DNA from: Rhizobium sp. RCAM05350
GTDB taxonomy: Bacteria > Pseudomonadota > Alphaproteobacteria > Rhizobiales > Rhizobiaceae
Length of the DNA stretch: 64,000 nucleotides
Direction: 5' to 3'
Assembly: GCA_024426085.1 (NCBI GenBank)
Contig: CP087974.1
Location: 4,382,001 to 4,446,000, forward strand
Shown here: piece by piece, positions 39,801 through 49,814 of the stretch
Position numbering within the stretch: the stretch's first letter is position 1
Layout: the number at the start of each line of letters is the position of its first letter
Notes under the pieces: generated by a model
Seen by the model: only the letters and a program-made list of their open reading frames with translations
What the model was told of the DNA's origin: nothing
Databases searched by the model: none
Program-made: the position numbers and the translations under genes

Positions 39801-41862
39801 TTATTTCCTTCGACGGATCAGGGCATCGGCGGCAACGGTTCCAGACCCTTGCGGCAACACCATGATAGGATTGATATCGAGTTCTTCGAGCTTTGCGGCG
39901 TTTGCTGCGACATAGGATGCCACGGCAGCGACAGCCGCAGTAAGCGCTTCAATGTCGCCTTTCGAGCCACCGCGATAGCCATCGAGCAGTTTCTTGATTT
40001 TCAGGCCGGAAATGGCCTCGTTTATCGCTTCCTGCATGGTTGGAAGGGTCAAAATTGCCTGAATCCTCGAGCAATTCCACCAGAATCCCGCCGGCGCCGA
40101 TGGTCAGAACCAGACCGGCAACGGGATCGCGCAGTGCCCCTGACGATGATTTCAGCGACCGGTTTTGCTATCATTTTTTCGACGAGATAGCCGGATGCGA
40201 CGCTTTTCATCGCGTCGGCCGCATCGAGAACCGACTGGCGGTCGGCAAGATTGAGCTTGACGGCGCCTGCTTCGGTCTTGTGGGCGACGCCGAGGCCCTT
40301 GAGGACGACTGGAAAGCCCAGTGTTTCGGCGGCGTCAGCCGCTTCATCTGCAGTATTGGCAGCCTTGCCTGCCGGCACCACGAGGCCGAATTTTGCCAGT
40401 TCGGCCTTTGCCTCGCTCTCGCTGATCGTGATGATTTCGCCGTCTTCAGCGTGTGCGGAGAGCAACGGCACCGGAGCCGGTTTCGCCCAGATGGCGCCGA
40501 TACCGGCCGAAATTTCGGCGGCGGCCAGCGCCTCGTCGATGCCGGAGAAGGCAACAACGCCGGCAGCCATCAGCGACAGAGCCGTGTCTTCCGGCATGTT
40601 CTCGCCAAGGCTGGCGACAATACCGGCAACGGCGCCGGTCGTCTTGGCCGAGGCGATGACGGCCTCGCAGGTGGTGTTCCAGTCGCTGGCGTCGCAGCGG
40701 TCCTGGCGGGGGAAATCGAGCACAATGAGATTGAGCGCATAATCGCCCTTCATCATCGCTGTAAAGGCGATCGTCTGCTTCTCCAGATTGCCCCAGACGA
40801 AGGTGTGATAGTCGAGCGGATTGGCGATGGTGACCATTTCGCCGAGGCTTTTCGCGCAAGGGCTGGCACTGCTCCTCCTTAAGCGCCCGGAACACGGTCT
40901 TCCGTTTCACTCCGGCATCCGCCATCAACGACGCTTCTCCGCCGGAGCAGCTCATCGAGGAGACGTCATAGTTTTTCAGCGGCGGATGCAGGTGGAGCAG
41001 TTTGAGCGTTTCCAGCAGTTCCGGCAGCGTATCGACCCGGCCGATGCCGAGGCGTTCGAGCAGGGCACTGGAAACGGCGTCGTTGCCGGCGAGCGAGGCC
41101 GTGTGCGAGACCGTCGCCAGCTGTGCGGCTTCGGACTTGCCGACCTTGAGGGTGACGACCGGTTTCTTCAATTCGCGGGCGCGGGTGGCCAGCCGCTGCA
41201 GGGCTTCGATGCTGTCGAAGCCTTCGATATGCAGGCCGACGGCGGTGACGCGGATCTTCGAGGGCTGCGATGGCAAGTTCCGAGAGGCCGGTCTGCGCCT
41301 GGTTTCCGGCTGTCATGATATAGGCCAGCGGCAGGCCACGCATCTGCATGGAGATGTTGCAGGCGATGTTCGACGACTGGGTGAGAACGGCGACACCACG
41401 CTCGACGCGCTGCATGCCGTGCTGGTCCGGCCAGAGCAGAGCGCCGTCAAGCGCATTGATGAAGCCATAGCAATTGGGGCCGACGATCGGCATGTCACCG
41501 GCCGCCGCCACCAGCGCATCCTGCAGGTCGTTGCCATCGGCAAGCTCGCTGACGGCCTCATGGAACCCCGATGCGTAGCAGATGGCGCCGCCAGCCTCCG
41601 GGGGCGGACAGATCGCGGATGATCTCGATGGTGAGCTGGCGGTTGACGCCGACGAAGGAGGCGTCGGGTGCGGCCGGCAGTTCGGCCACCGAGCGATAGC
41701 ATCGGCGGCCAAGGATTTCGTCCTGTTTGGGATGCACCGGCCAGATATCGCCGGTGAACCCCATCTTGTCGCATTGTTCGATGACCCCGGCGCTTCCTTG
41801 CCGCCGAAGACGGCGATGGATTTGGGCCGGATCAGGCGGTCAAGGGATCGCGTCATGCTCAT
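39801..41862 (-). CDS. NDP-forming acyl-CoA synthetase (acetate-CoA ligase family), frame broken
   Basis: CoA ligase of the ADP-forming type with fused CoA-binding and ATP-grasp parts. N-terminal MSMTRSLDRLIRPKSIAVFG; then DMPIVGPNCYGFINALDGAL, ATVSHTASLAGNDAVSSALL, SMSCSGGEASLMADAGV, the ATP-grasp LGFPVVLKGLGVAHKTEAGA and the end KLEELDINPIMVLPQGSG. About 687 codons. Indels near 40070, 40140, 40845, 41265, 41600 and 41785. It sits between the acyl-CoA dehydrogenase and CaiD genes, so activation of carnitine or a related betaine to its CoA ester is inferred. Confidence 0.83.
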
Positions 41863-43018
41863 GCTCCAAGCGGCCGCAGGAGGTCGCGGCTGATGATATG
41901 CCGCTGGATTTCCGAGGTGCCGTCCCAGATGCGCTCGACGCGGGCGTCGCGCCAGAAGCGGGCAAGCGGCAGGTCATCCATCAGGCCCATGCCGCCATAG
42001 ATCTGGATCGCCTCGTCGGTGACGCGGGCGAGCATCTCCGAGGCATAGAGCTTGGCCGAGGCGATTTCGCGGTTGGCCGGAAGCTTCTGGTCGAGCCGCC
42101 ATGCGGCCGCCAGCGTCAGGTAATCGGCGGCATCGATCTCGGTGATCATGTCGGCGAGCTTGAAGGATACGCCCTGGTTGGCGCCGATCGGCTTGCCAAA
42201 CTGCTTGCGCTCGGCAGCATAGGGCAGGGCGTAGTCGAACACCCGGCGGGCGCGGCCAACGCAGGTGGCGGCAACGGTGATGCGGGTGGCGTAGAGCCAG
42301 TCATTGGCGATGTCGAAACCCTTGTGGACTTCGCCGAGAATGGCGGAGGAGGGCAGGCGGCAATCGTCAAACGAGAGGATGCAGTTCTTGTAGCCCCGAT
42401 GCGAGACCGAATCGTAGCCGTTGCGGATTTCAAAGCCCGGCGTGCCGCGATCGACGAGAAAGCAGGTGATCTTCTTTTTGGCCCGCGCGGGGTATCCTCT
42501 TCACCAGTGGCGATGAAGACGATGACGAAATCGGCGATATTGGCATGCGAAATGAAATGCTTGGTGCCATTGACGATCCAGTCGTCGCCGTCCGGCTTGG
42601 CGAAACATTTCATGCCGCGCACGTCGGAACCGGCATCCGGCTCGGTCATGGCGAGCGCATCGAATTTCTCGCCCTTGACGGCGGGGATCAGATATTTTTC
42701 GCGCTGCTCGTAATTGCAGGCCATCAGAATGCCGGAGGGGCGGCCGAAGAACACGGTCAGGCCCATCGAGCCACGGCCAAGCTCGCGCTCGACCAGCGTG
42801 AAGGTCTGGTGATCGAGCCCGGCGCCTCCGACTTCTTCCGGCATGTTGCAGGCGAAGAAGCCGAGATCCTTGCACTTCTGGGCAATCTCCTGGCCGAGTT
42901 CCTTCGGCACGATGCCGGTGCGCTCCACCTCGTTCTCGTGCGGATAAATCTCGGTCTCAACGAAGCCGCGAACGGTGTCGACGATCATCTGTTGTTCTTC
43001 GGTCAGTGCGAAATTCAT
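41859..43018 (-). CDS. Acyl-CoA dehydrogenase (crotonobetainyl-CoA reductase-like), one frameshift
   Basis: FAD-dependent acyl-CoA dehydrogenase. FALTEEQQMIVDTVRGFVET, ALAMTEPDAGSDVRGMKCFA, VNGTKHFISHANIADFVIVF, YAAERKQFGKPIGANQGVSF, IYGGMGLMDDLPLARFWRDA. The usual catalytic EGT is DGT here (RIWDGTSEIQR). About 386 codons, the normal size, with one indel near 42485. Its stop overlaps the ligase start (ATGA). In the carnitine context it may act on gamma-butyrobetainyl- or crotonobetainyl-CoA. The substrate is inferred. Confidence 0.85.
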
Positions 43019-43033
43019 CTCAATCCCTCCTTT

Positions 43034-44657
43034 TTATTTGCCTTCGGCGCGCATGTGCTTCAAGGCGCTCCCTCCCCCTTGTGGGGAGGGTTGGGGAGGG
43101 GTCTTTCTTAAAAGAACCCCTCCCGGCCCTGAGGGCCACCCTCCCCACAAGGGGGAGGGAAAGTCGCTACCTTTTTGCCCAACACTCCGCCCGACACCTT
43201 CTGGCTTCGGCAATTCCGCATGCGCCTCGGCAATCGCCTTCACCCTGTCGAGGACGGCGGCCGGGGCCGGGACGGCCTTACTCTCCTTGGAGGCGACGTG
43301 CAGCATCATCTGTTCGGCGGTTGCCACCGCCTCATTGGTGGCGGCGTTGTAGATGGTCGAGAAAATGTGCAGGCGCTTCTCGTCGTAGGAGAGGATCTGG
43401 CAGGTCGAGTAGAGCGCGTCGCCGAGCTTGGCTTCGCCGAGATTGCGGATATGGGTCTCGACCGTGTAGTAGCTGTGGCCGTTCTTGACATAGTCGAGAT
43501 CGACGCCGATCAGGCGCAGCAGGCCGTCGGAGGTATCGCCGAAGACCTGCAGATAGCGATGCTCGGTCATGTGGCCGTTGTAATCGACCCAGGCGGCGTT
43601 GACCTTGGCGTCGAGGATGCGGATCGCCTTAGCCTGGCCGAGATCGGTCTGAGGCTTTTCGGCGTTGGCCCAGAGACTGTCTTCGAAATCGGCGAGCAGT
43701 TTGCCGGCACCCCAGCCCTTGCCGCCGTCGCCGCTTTTCAGTGCGTGCATGATGCCGACGAGGTTTTCGTCACGGATGCGTTCGAGATCGCGGATGCCGC
43801 GGGCGCCGGACTGTGCGTCGGACTGGCCGGCGATCTTGTTCACTAACTCATCATCGAGATCGACAACATCCATCAGCTTGGTCCACGGCCAGGACAGGCA
43901 GGGGCCGAACTGGGCGAGGAAGTGGCGCATGCCGGCTTCGCCGCCGGCGATACGGTAGGTCTCGAACATGCCCATCTGCGCCCAGCGCATGCCGAACGAA
44001 TAGCGGATGACGTCGTCGAGCGTTTCTGGTGTCGCAGATATCGTCCTTGATCAGCCACAGGCCTTCGCGCCAGACGGCTTCGAGAAGACGGTCGCCAACG
44101 AAGGCCTCGATCTCCTTGTTGATGATCACGCCCTTCATGCCGATCGGCGCAAGCTTGGCCTTGGCATCCTGCAACGTGGCCTTGCTGGTCTTTTCGCCGC
44201 CGACGAGTTCGGCGAGCGGCAGCAGGTAGACCGGATTGTAGGGGTGGGCGACGAACATGCGCTCGGGATGCTTCATGTCGCGCTGCAGCTCCGTCGGCAT
44301 GATGCCCGACGTGGACGAGCCGATCAGCGCCGTCGGCGGGGCAGCCGCGTCGATCTGGGTGATGACGTTGCGCTTCAGATCGACACGCTCGGGTACGCTT
44401 TCCTGAATCCAGTCAGCACCTTGCACGGCTTCTTCAATGCTCTTGACGAAGGTCAGCTTTCCCTTTTTCGGCAGTGGCGCCATGGTCAGCATGGCGTAGG
44501 CGCGCTCGGCATTGGCAAGCACTTCGCCGACGATGCGTTCTGCTTCCGGATGCGGGTCGAACATCGCGACATCGATGCCGGCCAGCAGGAAGCGTGCCGC
44601 CCAGGCCCCGCCGATAACGCCGCCGCCGATGCAGGCCGCCTTGGTGATTTTGGTCAT
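43034..44657 (-). CDS. lcdH: L-carnitine dehydrogenase fused to betainyl-CoA thioesterase, one frameshift
   Basis: N-terminal half is a 3-hydroxyacyl-CoA-dehydrogenase-like NAD enzyme: AACIGGGVIGGAWAARFLLA, MFVAHPYNPVYLLPLAELVG. C-terminal half is a hotdog thioesterase: AAWVDYNGHMTEHRYLQVFG then DTSDGLLRLIGVDLDYV. This fusion is typical of rhizobial carnitine dehydrogenase: carnitine is oxidised to 3-dehydrocarnitine, and the thioesterase frees glycine betaine from betainyl-CoA. Start chosen because GGGAAG lies seven bases before this ATG. About 540 codons, one indel near 44035. The last ~30 residues before LKHMRAEGK are encoded by a palindromic repeat, an odd in-frame extension. Confidence 0.86.
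43070..43160. repeat. RIME-like palindromic element inside the lcdH 3' end
   Basis: Inverted arms CTCCCTCCCCCTTGTGGGGA and TCCCCACAAGGGGGAGGGA surround AAAAGA-type and GGCCCTGAGGGCC inner palindromes. It is read in frame as part of the carnitine dehydrogenase fusion (PSPLWGGWPSGPGG then KTPPQPSPQGGGS). Confidence 0.78.
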
Positions 44658-44684
44658 GTGCATTCTTCCCGTGTTCGTGGCGGA

Positions 44685-44847
44685 AACCCCTCCCGACCCT
44701 GCGGGCCACCCTCCCCACAAGGGGGAGGGATTGGGGGCTCACGATCTGCGTCTTTCGATCGACCTTTCCCTTCGCCGTGTTAGCGGTGGTTGCGAAAGGT
44801 TCGGCGGTTTAAGCCCTCCCCCTCGTGGGGAGGGTTGGGAGGGGTTT
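44685..44847. repeat. RIME-like palindromic element between BKACE and lcdH
   Basis: Left arm AACCCCTCCCGACCCTGCGG followed by GCCACCCTCCCCACAAGGGG. The right arm is CCCTCCCCCTCGTGGGGAGG followed by GTTGGGAGGGGTT, in inverted orientation. About 80 unrelated bases lie between. It fills most of the gap inside the operon. Confidence 0.72.
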
Positions 44848-44852
44848 TGTTC

Positions 44853-45753
44853 TCAGCGCTTCGTCAGCTTCAGCTTTTCACGCACTTCGGCCGGGCCGAT
44901 GATTCTTGCGCCCATGCCTTCGATGACGCCGACTGCCTTTTCGACGAGCTGCGCATTGGTGGCGAGCTGGCCCTTGCCGGCATAGAGATTGTCTTCCAGG
45001 CCGACGCGAACATTGCCGCCGGCAAGCACGGCTGCAGCCGGATAGGCGAGCGCATTGCGGCCGATCGAGAAGGCCGAGAAGGTCCAGCTGGACGGCACGT
45101 TGTTGACCATCGCCATGAAGGTGTTGAGGTCGTCGGGCGCGCCCCACGGAATGCCCATGCAGAGCTGGATCAGGACCGGATCCTCGATCAGGCCTTCCTC
45201 GACGAGCTGCTTGGCGAACCAGAGGTGGCCGGTGTCGAAGGCTTCGATTTCCGGGCGCACGCCGAGATCGGTCATCATCTTGGCCATGGCGCGCAGCATC
45301 GACGGCGTGTTGGTCATGACGTAGTCGCCGAGCGAAAAGTTCATCGTGCCGCAATCGAGCGTGCAGATTTCCGGCAGGCATTCGGCGACGTGGGACACGT
45401 TCGGTGGCACCGGCCATGTCGGTGCCGTTGGGGTTGAGCGGCAGCGGCTTTTCGACATTGCCGAAAATCATATCGCCGCCCATACCGGCCGTCAGGTTCA
45501 GCACCACATCGACATCGGCGGAGCGAATGAGATCGGTCACCTCCTTGTAGAGGTCGTTGCGGCGGCTCGGCGCACCCGTCTCCGGATCGCGCACGTGGCA
45601 ATGGACGATGGCGGCACCGGCCTTGGCGGCATCGATGGCCGAAGCGGCAATCTGTTTTGGCGATCTTGGCACATGCGGTGACTTGCCGGCGGTATCGCCG
45701 GATCCGGTAACGGCACAGGTGATGAAAACGTCGTGATTCATGCTCAGTGGCAT
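44853..45753 (-). CDS. Beta-keto acid cleavage enzyme (BKACE, DUF849), dehydrocarnitine type; one frameshift
   Basis: Zinc-dependent enzyme that condenses a beta-keto acid with acetyl-CoA and splits it. With 3-dehydrocarnitine it gives betainyl-CoA and acetoacetate. Zinc motif GAAIVHCHVRDPETGAPSRR; also VLNLTAGMGGD, LDCGTMNFSLGDYVMTNTPS, EAFDTGHLWFAKQLVEEGL, VGLEDNLYAGKGQLATNAQL. About 300 codons, the normal size, with one indel near 45410. Ribosome-binding site GGGGAGG before the ATG. It is next to the carnitine dehydrogenase and divergent from a CdhR-like regulator, the arrangement of the carnitine (cdh) genes in Pseudomonas and rhizobia. Confidence 0.88.
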
Positions 45754-45864
45754 AAAAGCCTCCCCTTGTTCTTGTTGTCCATTACGAGCCAAGAATGGCC
45801 GCTCTGCTTTCCTTTTGCGGATGTGTGTTATACATTTTCGGAATTAGAAGCCGGAGATGAATGA

Positions 45865-46838
45865 ATGCTCGTTCCAATCGATCAGACCCAGCATATCGAT
45901 CTTCTGGTGTTGCCGGAGACCAATCTGATCCTCGTCGCATCGGTAATCGAGCCGCTTCGCGCGGCAAATCGCATTGCCGGAAAGGTGCTGTACGACTGGG
46001 AGATTTTCAGCCTGGATGGCCAGGCGATCGAAACCAAGAGCGGTATCCCGATCCCCGTTGCCGGGCCGTTCCGGCCACAGAATGAAACAGCACCGCTGTT
46101 TGTCCTCGCAAGCTATAACTGGCGGGCCTATGCCACCACGCAATTGAAGATGCTTTTGTCGCGAACCGCCCGGCATCGCGAGATCGTGGCGGGAATCGAG
46201 GCGGGCACCTGGTTTCTGGCCGAGACCAGTCTGCTAGACAATTTCTCGGCCACCAATCACTGGGAGGATTTTGAGGATTTCGCGGCCGCCTATCCGCAGA
46301 TCACTATGGTGCGCGAGCGCTTCGTCATCGACGGCAAGCGGATCACCACCGGCGGCTCGCTGCCGACGCTCGACCTGATGCTGGAGCTGATCCGCCGCCA
46401 GCACAGCTATTCGCTGGCGCTGGAGGTCTCCCGCCTGTTCATCTACGAGCAGGAGCGCACCCCGCGGCGACCTTTTGCAGATGCCTGCGATCGGCAATAT
46501 GCGCATCCTCGATGCTCGTGTGGGGGCTGCCGTGAAGCTAATGGAAGAGACCGTCGATGCGCCCTTGACACTCAGCCGTCTTGCGCGCCGGGCAGGAGTG
46601 AGCGCCCGCCATTTGCAGGACCTGTTTCAGGAGACAATGGGTGTAGCGCCGCATGCCCATTACCTGGCGCTCAGGCTGAATGCGGCGCGCCGCAATGTGA
46701 TCGAGACACGCGCCGATTTCGCCGATATCGCCGCTGCTACCGGCTTCAATTCCTCCTCGGCCTTTTCAGCGCAGTTATCGCGCCCATTACCATGAAAGCC
46801 CGAGCGAGACACGCCGTCGTGTCAAGCTCAAGAGCTGA
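45865..46838 (+). CDS. cdhR: GlxA/AraC-family regulator, CdhR-like; frame broken
   Basis: Transcriptional regulator with an N-terminal amidase-like (DJ-1/PfpI-type) sensor domain (QHIDLLVLPETNLILVASVI, EIVAGIEAGTWFLAETSLLD, VIDGKRITTGGSLPTLDLML) and a C-terminal AraC DNA-binding domain (LTLSRLARRAGVSARHLQDL, FADIAAATGFNSSSAFS, then YRAHYHESPSETRRR). About 324 codons. Indels near 46475 and 46770. CdhR of Pseudomonas is of this type and activates carnitine genes. Its divergent position next to BKACE supports the same role. Ribosome-binding site GGAG eight bases before the ATG. Confidence 0.83.
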
Positions 46839-46925
46839 TTCAATCTGTTCATGCATCGATTCAACGGGCGACGGATCTCGCATGAGTCCGATCAGGCGCT
46901 TGGCGTTCGTTGTGCAGGAAGTGAT

Positions 46926-48126
46926 TCAATCGAGGGCAACTGCGATATTGGGCATCTGCTCCGCCAGCATCATGGCCAGCATGGTTTCTGCCACCTGCCG
47001 GGAAAGCGCGTTCTTCTGCCATGCCAGCGACAGGCTCTGCATATAGCCGGGACCAAGCCGGCGCATGGCGGGTGCATTTCGCACGCGGGCGGCGGAGCTT
47101 TCCGGCAGCACCGAAAGATAGCCGTGGTCCATGACCAGATTGAGGATGACGGGGATCGAATCCACCTCGGTCAAGGTCAGCCGGTTGCGCTCCTGTTCGG
47201 TGAGCGTCGCCTCGATGAAATGCGCCGCCTGCTGACGCAGCCCGCTCTTGAGGCTGGGCACGGCTATCGGATTGGCTTGCAGCAGTCCGGCAATATCGTC
47301 GCCGTGTTTGGCAAACAGCGACGGATGGCCGGCAAGCGCTAGCGGCGTGCGTGAGATGAGCCTGCCTTCGAACTCGGTGGGGAAGGTTTCGAGATCGAGC
47401 AGCACCACGTCGAAGCGGCGGTTTTTCAGCCCGGCGATCAGTTCGTCGGCGGTGGTGCTGGACACGAACAGCGGCTGGCGCGGCCGGGCGCGATGCCACT
47501 TGGCTGTCAGTGCTGCCAGCATGCGGGCGATCTCGCTTTCGGGGCCAAGCGGCATCACCGAGCCGAAACGCCAGGTCGCCGCCGCCCGGCGGAACCGGTC
47601 TCCGGATGCGCGCGACAGCCTGCGCCAGATCTCGAGCAGGTTTTCGACGATCGGGATCACCGCCAGCCCTTCGGCCGTGCAGGTGATGCCGGATGGCGAA
47701 CGGGAGAGCAGCGTGTACCCTGAGGTCGCGTTCCAGGTCGTTCATCTGCCGCGTCAGTTGCGGCTGGCCGGTTGCCGACACTTTCGAGGCGCCGCGAATA
47801 CTGCCGCTGCGGGCGACCGTGACGAAGCGCTCCAAAGCCGTCAGGCTGATCGAGGGTGTGGTGTCCGGGCTGTTACCTGTCGGGAGGGAGAGAAGCAGCC
47901 CGATGGCTTCGTTCGCAGCCGCAAGGTCTGCCATCCGGCTTTGCGCCTCCAGCGTCGGCACCAGATTGCCGCGTTCGCGCCGGACAAGCGGCACTGCGAT
48001 GGCAGCTTCGAAGCGTTTCAAGGCTGCGCTGACGCTTGCAGCCGGACGGCCGCTCGCCTTCGCAGCCCGGCGGATTCCGCGTTCTTCCAGGATCGCGTGG
48101 ACAAGGGCAAGCGTGGCGATGTCCAT
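46926..48126 (-). CDS. LysR-type regulator with two tandem HTH domains; one frameshift
   Basis: About 400 codons, some 100 more than ordinary LysR proteins. The extra length is a second DNA-binding domain. The first HTH is at about residues 1-65 (LVHAILEERGIRRAAKASGR, PAASVSAALKRFEAAIAV) and the second at about 95-155 (SLTALERFVTVARSGSIRGA, SKVSATGQPQLTRQMNDLER). A LysR ligand domain follows (FGSVMPLGPESEIARML, RRFDVVLLDLETFPTEFEGR, VILNLVMDHGYLSVLPESSA). One indel near 47710, in the hinge after the second HTH. Divergent from the ergothionase-like gene, so probably its regulator. Confidence 0.78.
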
Positions 48127-48155
48127 CGGCGATCCTGATCCCCTGAAGCCAAATT

Positions 48156-48224
48156 ACAAACCGGTGCCGATCTGTACGGATATCGGCATCTCGTGTTTCA
48201 ATTTTGGGATATAACACAAACCGG
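48156..48224. promoter_or_regulatory. Repeats in the divergent LysR-ergothionase intergenic region
   Basis: Two copies of ACAAACCGG (48156-48164 and 48216-48224) lie 60 bp apart. Between them is an inverted pair GCCGAT/ATCGGC at 48166-48187. The whole lies in the 140-bp gap between the LysR gene and the first gene of the ergothioneine cluster. A role as operator is inferred. Confidence 0.4.
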
Positions 48225-48266
48225 GATATTGGGCATAGCATATCGGCCAACAAGGTGAGTCAAAGC

Positions 48267-49803
48267 ATGCATGCATCGGTGAAAACCATCGTCCTCAACG
48301 GCAATCCGCTCGACTTCTCCGCGCTGGAGAAAATCGGCTCCGGCCTGTTCGTGCCCGTCGTTGCCGAGCAGTCGTTCTCGAACGGGTGGAGGCCGCGCAC
48401 AAAATTATCGCCGATCGGATCGCCATGGGCCTGCCAGTTTACGGCGCCAATACCGGTGTCGGCTCGATGAAGGATCGGCTTTGGACGGTCGATGATCTCG
48501 TGGAATTCAACACGGCGCTGGTCAAGGCGCACCATTTCGGCACCGGGCCGCTGTTTTCCAAGGCCATCGTGCGCAAGGCCATCGCCATCCGCATCAACAC
48601 TGCGCTCGGCGGCCATACCGGCTGCAGCGTCGATCTCGTCAAGGCATTTCTGGCGCTTCTGGAGCGCGGCGTCGTGCCGGCGGTCCATCGTCACGGATCG
48701 ATCGGTTGCGCCGATATCGGCCTGATGGGGCAGGTCGCCTCGGTGCTGACCGGCACCGGCCAGGCCTTTTCGAGGGCGAGTTGCTTGACGCCGACGAAGC
48801 CCTGCGCCGCGCCGGCCTCGAACCTTTTGTGATGCTGCCGCGCGATGCGTTGGCGGCCCTCAGCGTCAATGCGACGGCCTTTGCCGCTGCCGCCGACGTC
48901 TTGCGCGAGGCCGCTTCGGCCGTGCGCGTGCTGATGACCACCGGGCTGATGTCGTCGCTGGCGCTCGGCGCCTCGGCCGACCCATGGCGGGTGGCGGCGA
49001 CATTGGGAACACGTGGCGAAGCGCTGGTTGGTTCATGGCTCTATGGCCAGTCCGATTGTGTCGACTGGCCGCTGCCGACGGCGATCCATGATCCCCTGAG
49101 CCTGCGCATGACCGCGCAGGTCTTTGGCGCAGCTGTCGATACGCTGCTGGTTGCGGCCGAGCGGCTGGTCGATGCGACCTATCTGTCCGACGACAATCCG
49201 GTGGTGCTCGGCGGGCAGGTCCATGCGTCGGGCGCTTCGCTGCCTTTGACGACGACGCTCTACATCGAGACGGCGCAGATCGCCTTTTCGCATGTGGCGC
49301 GCAATGTGCTGAACCGTTGCATCCTTCTTTCCAACGGCGTGCGGCGAAACCTGCCCGTCAATCTGGTCGCACCGGGCGAGGTCGCCAGCGGCCTTGGACC
49401 GCTGATGAAGCTGGTGGTGGAACTCTATATGCGCGTCCAGTCGCTGGCGGTTCCGCTGTCGGCGCAATCGATCGTCGTTGCCGGCGGACTGGAGGAGGAG
49501 GCCACCTTCCTGCCGCTGATCGTCGAGCGCATGGAAACGCAGGTGCGGGATCTCAGGCAGATGGCGGCGATCGAGGCCATGCTGTCGGCCCAGGCCGTCG
49601 ATCTCCTCGGCGATACGCCGCAGGGCGTCACCCAGATTGCCTATGACCGGGTGCGGGCCGTGAGCCCGACCTATCTCAAGGACCGGCCGCTCTCCAAAGA
49701 GATCGAGGTTCTGCACCATGAATTTGCCTGCGGTCGCCTGCTTGAGGCGATCGTGGCAGCGCCGATGCCCGAATTCGACGATTTCTTCGCGCTCGGACAG
49801 TAA
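48267..49803 (+). CDS. Aromatic amino-acid lyase homologue without MIO motif, probable ergothionase; frame broken
   Basis: Fold of the histidine/phenylalanine ammonia-lyase family: LPVYGANTGVGSMKDRL, AIRINTALGGHTGCSVDLVK, VSPTYLKDRPLSKEIEVLHH. Where normal lyases have GSVGASGDLAPL, which cyclises to the MIO electrophile, this protein has GSIGCADIGLMG, so no Ala-Ser-Gly is present. That is expected for ergothionase, which eliminates trimethylamine from ergothioneine to give thiourocanate without MIO. Start: ATG with AAGGTGAG eight bases upstream. About 512 codons, indels near 48380 and 48770. First gene of a run whose other members match the later steps of that pathway. Plain histidine lyase is unlikely without MIO. 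Confidence 0.78.
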
Positions 49804-49814
49804 GGGAGACAAGG

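Noticed and set aside
44664..44720. Longer N-terminus for carnitine dehydrogenase (MWGGWPAGSGG...)
   Set aside because: It is translated repeat sequence. The ATG at 44657 has a good ribosome-binding site and starts directly before the NAD-binding fold.
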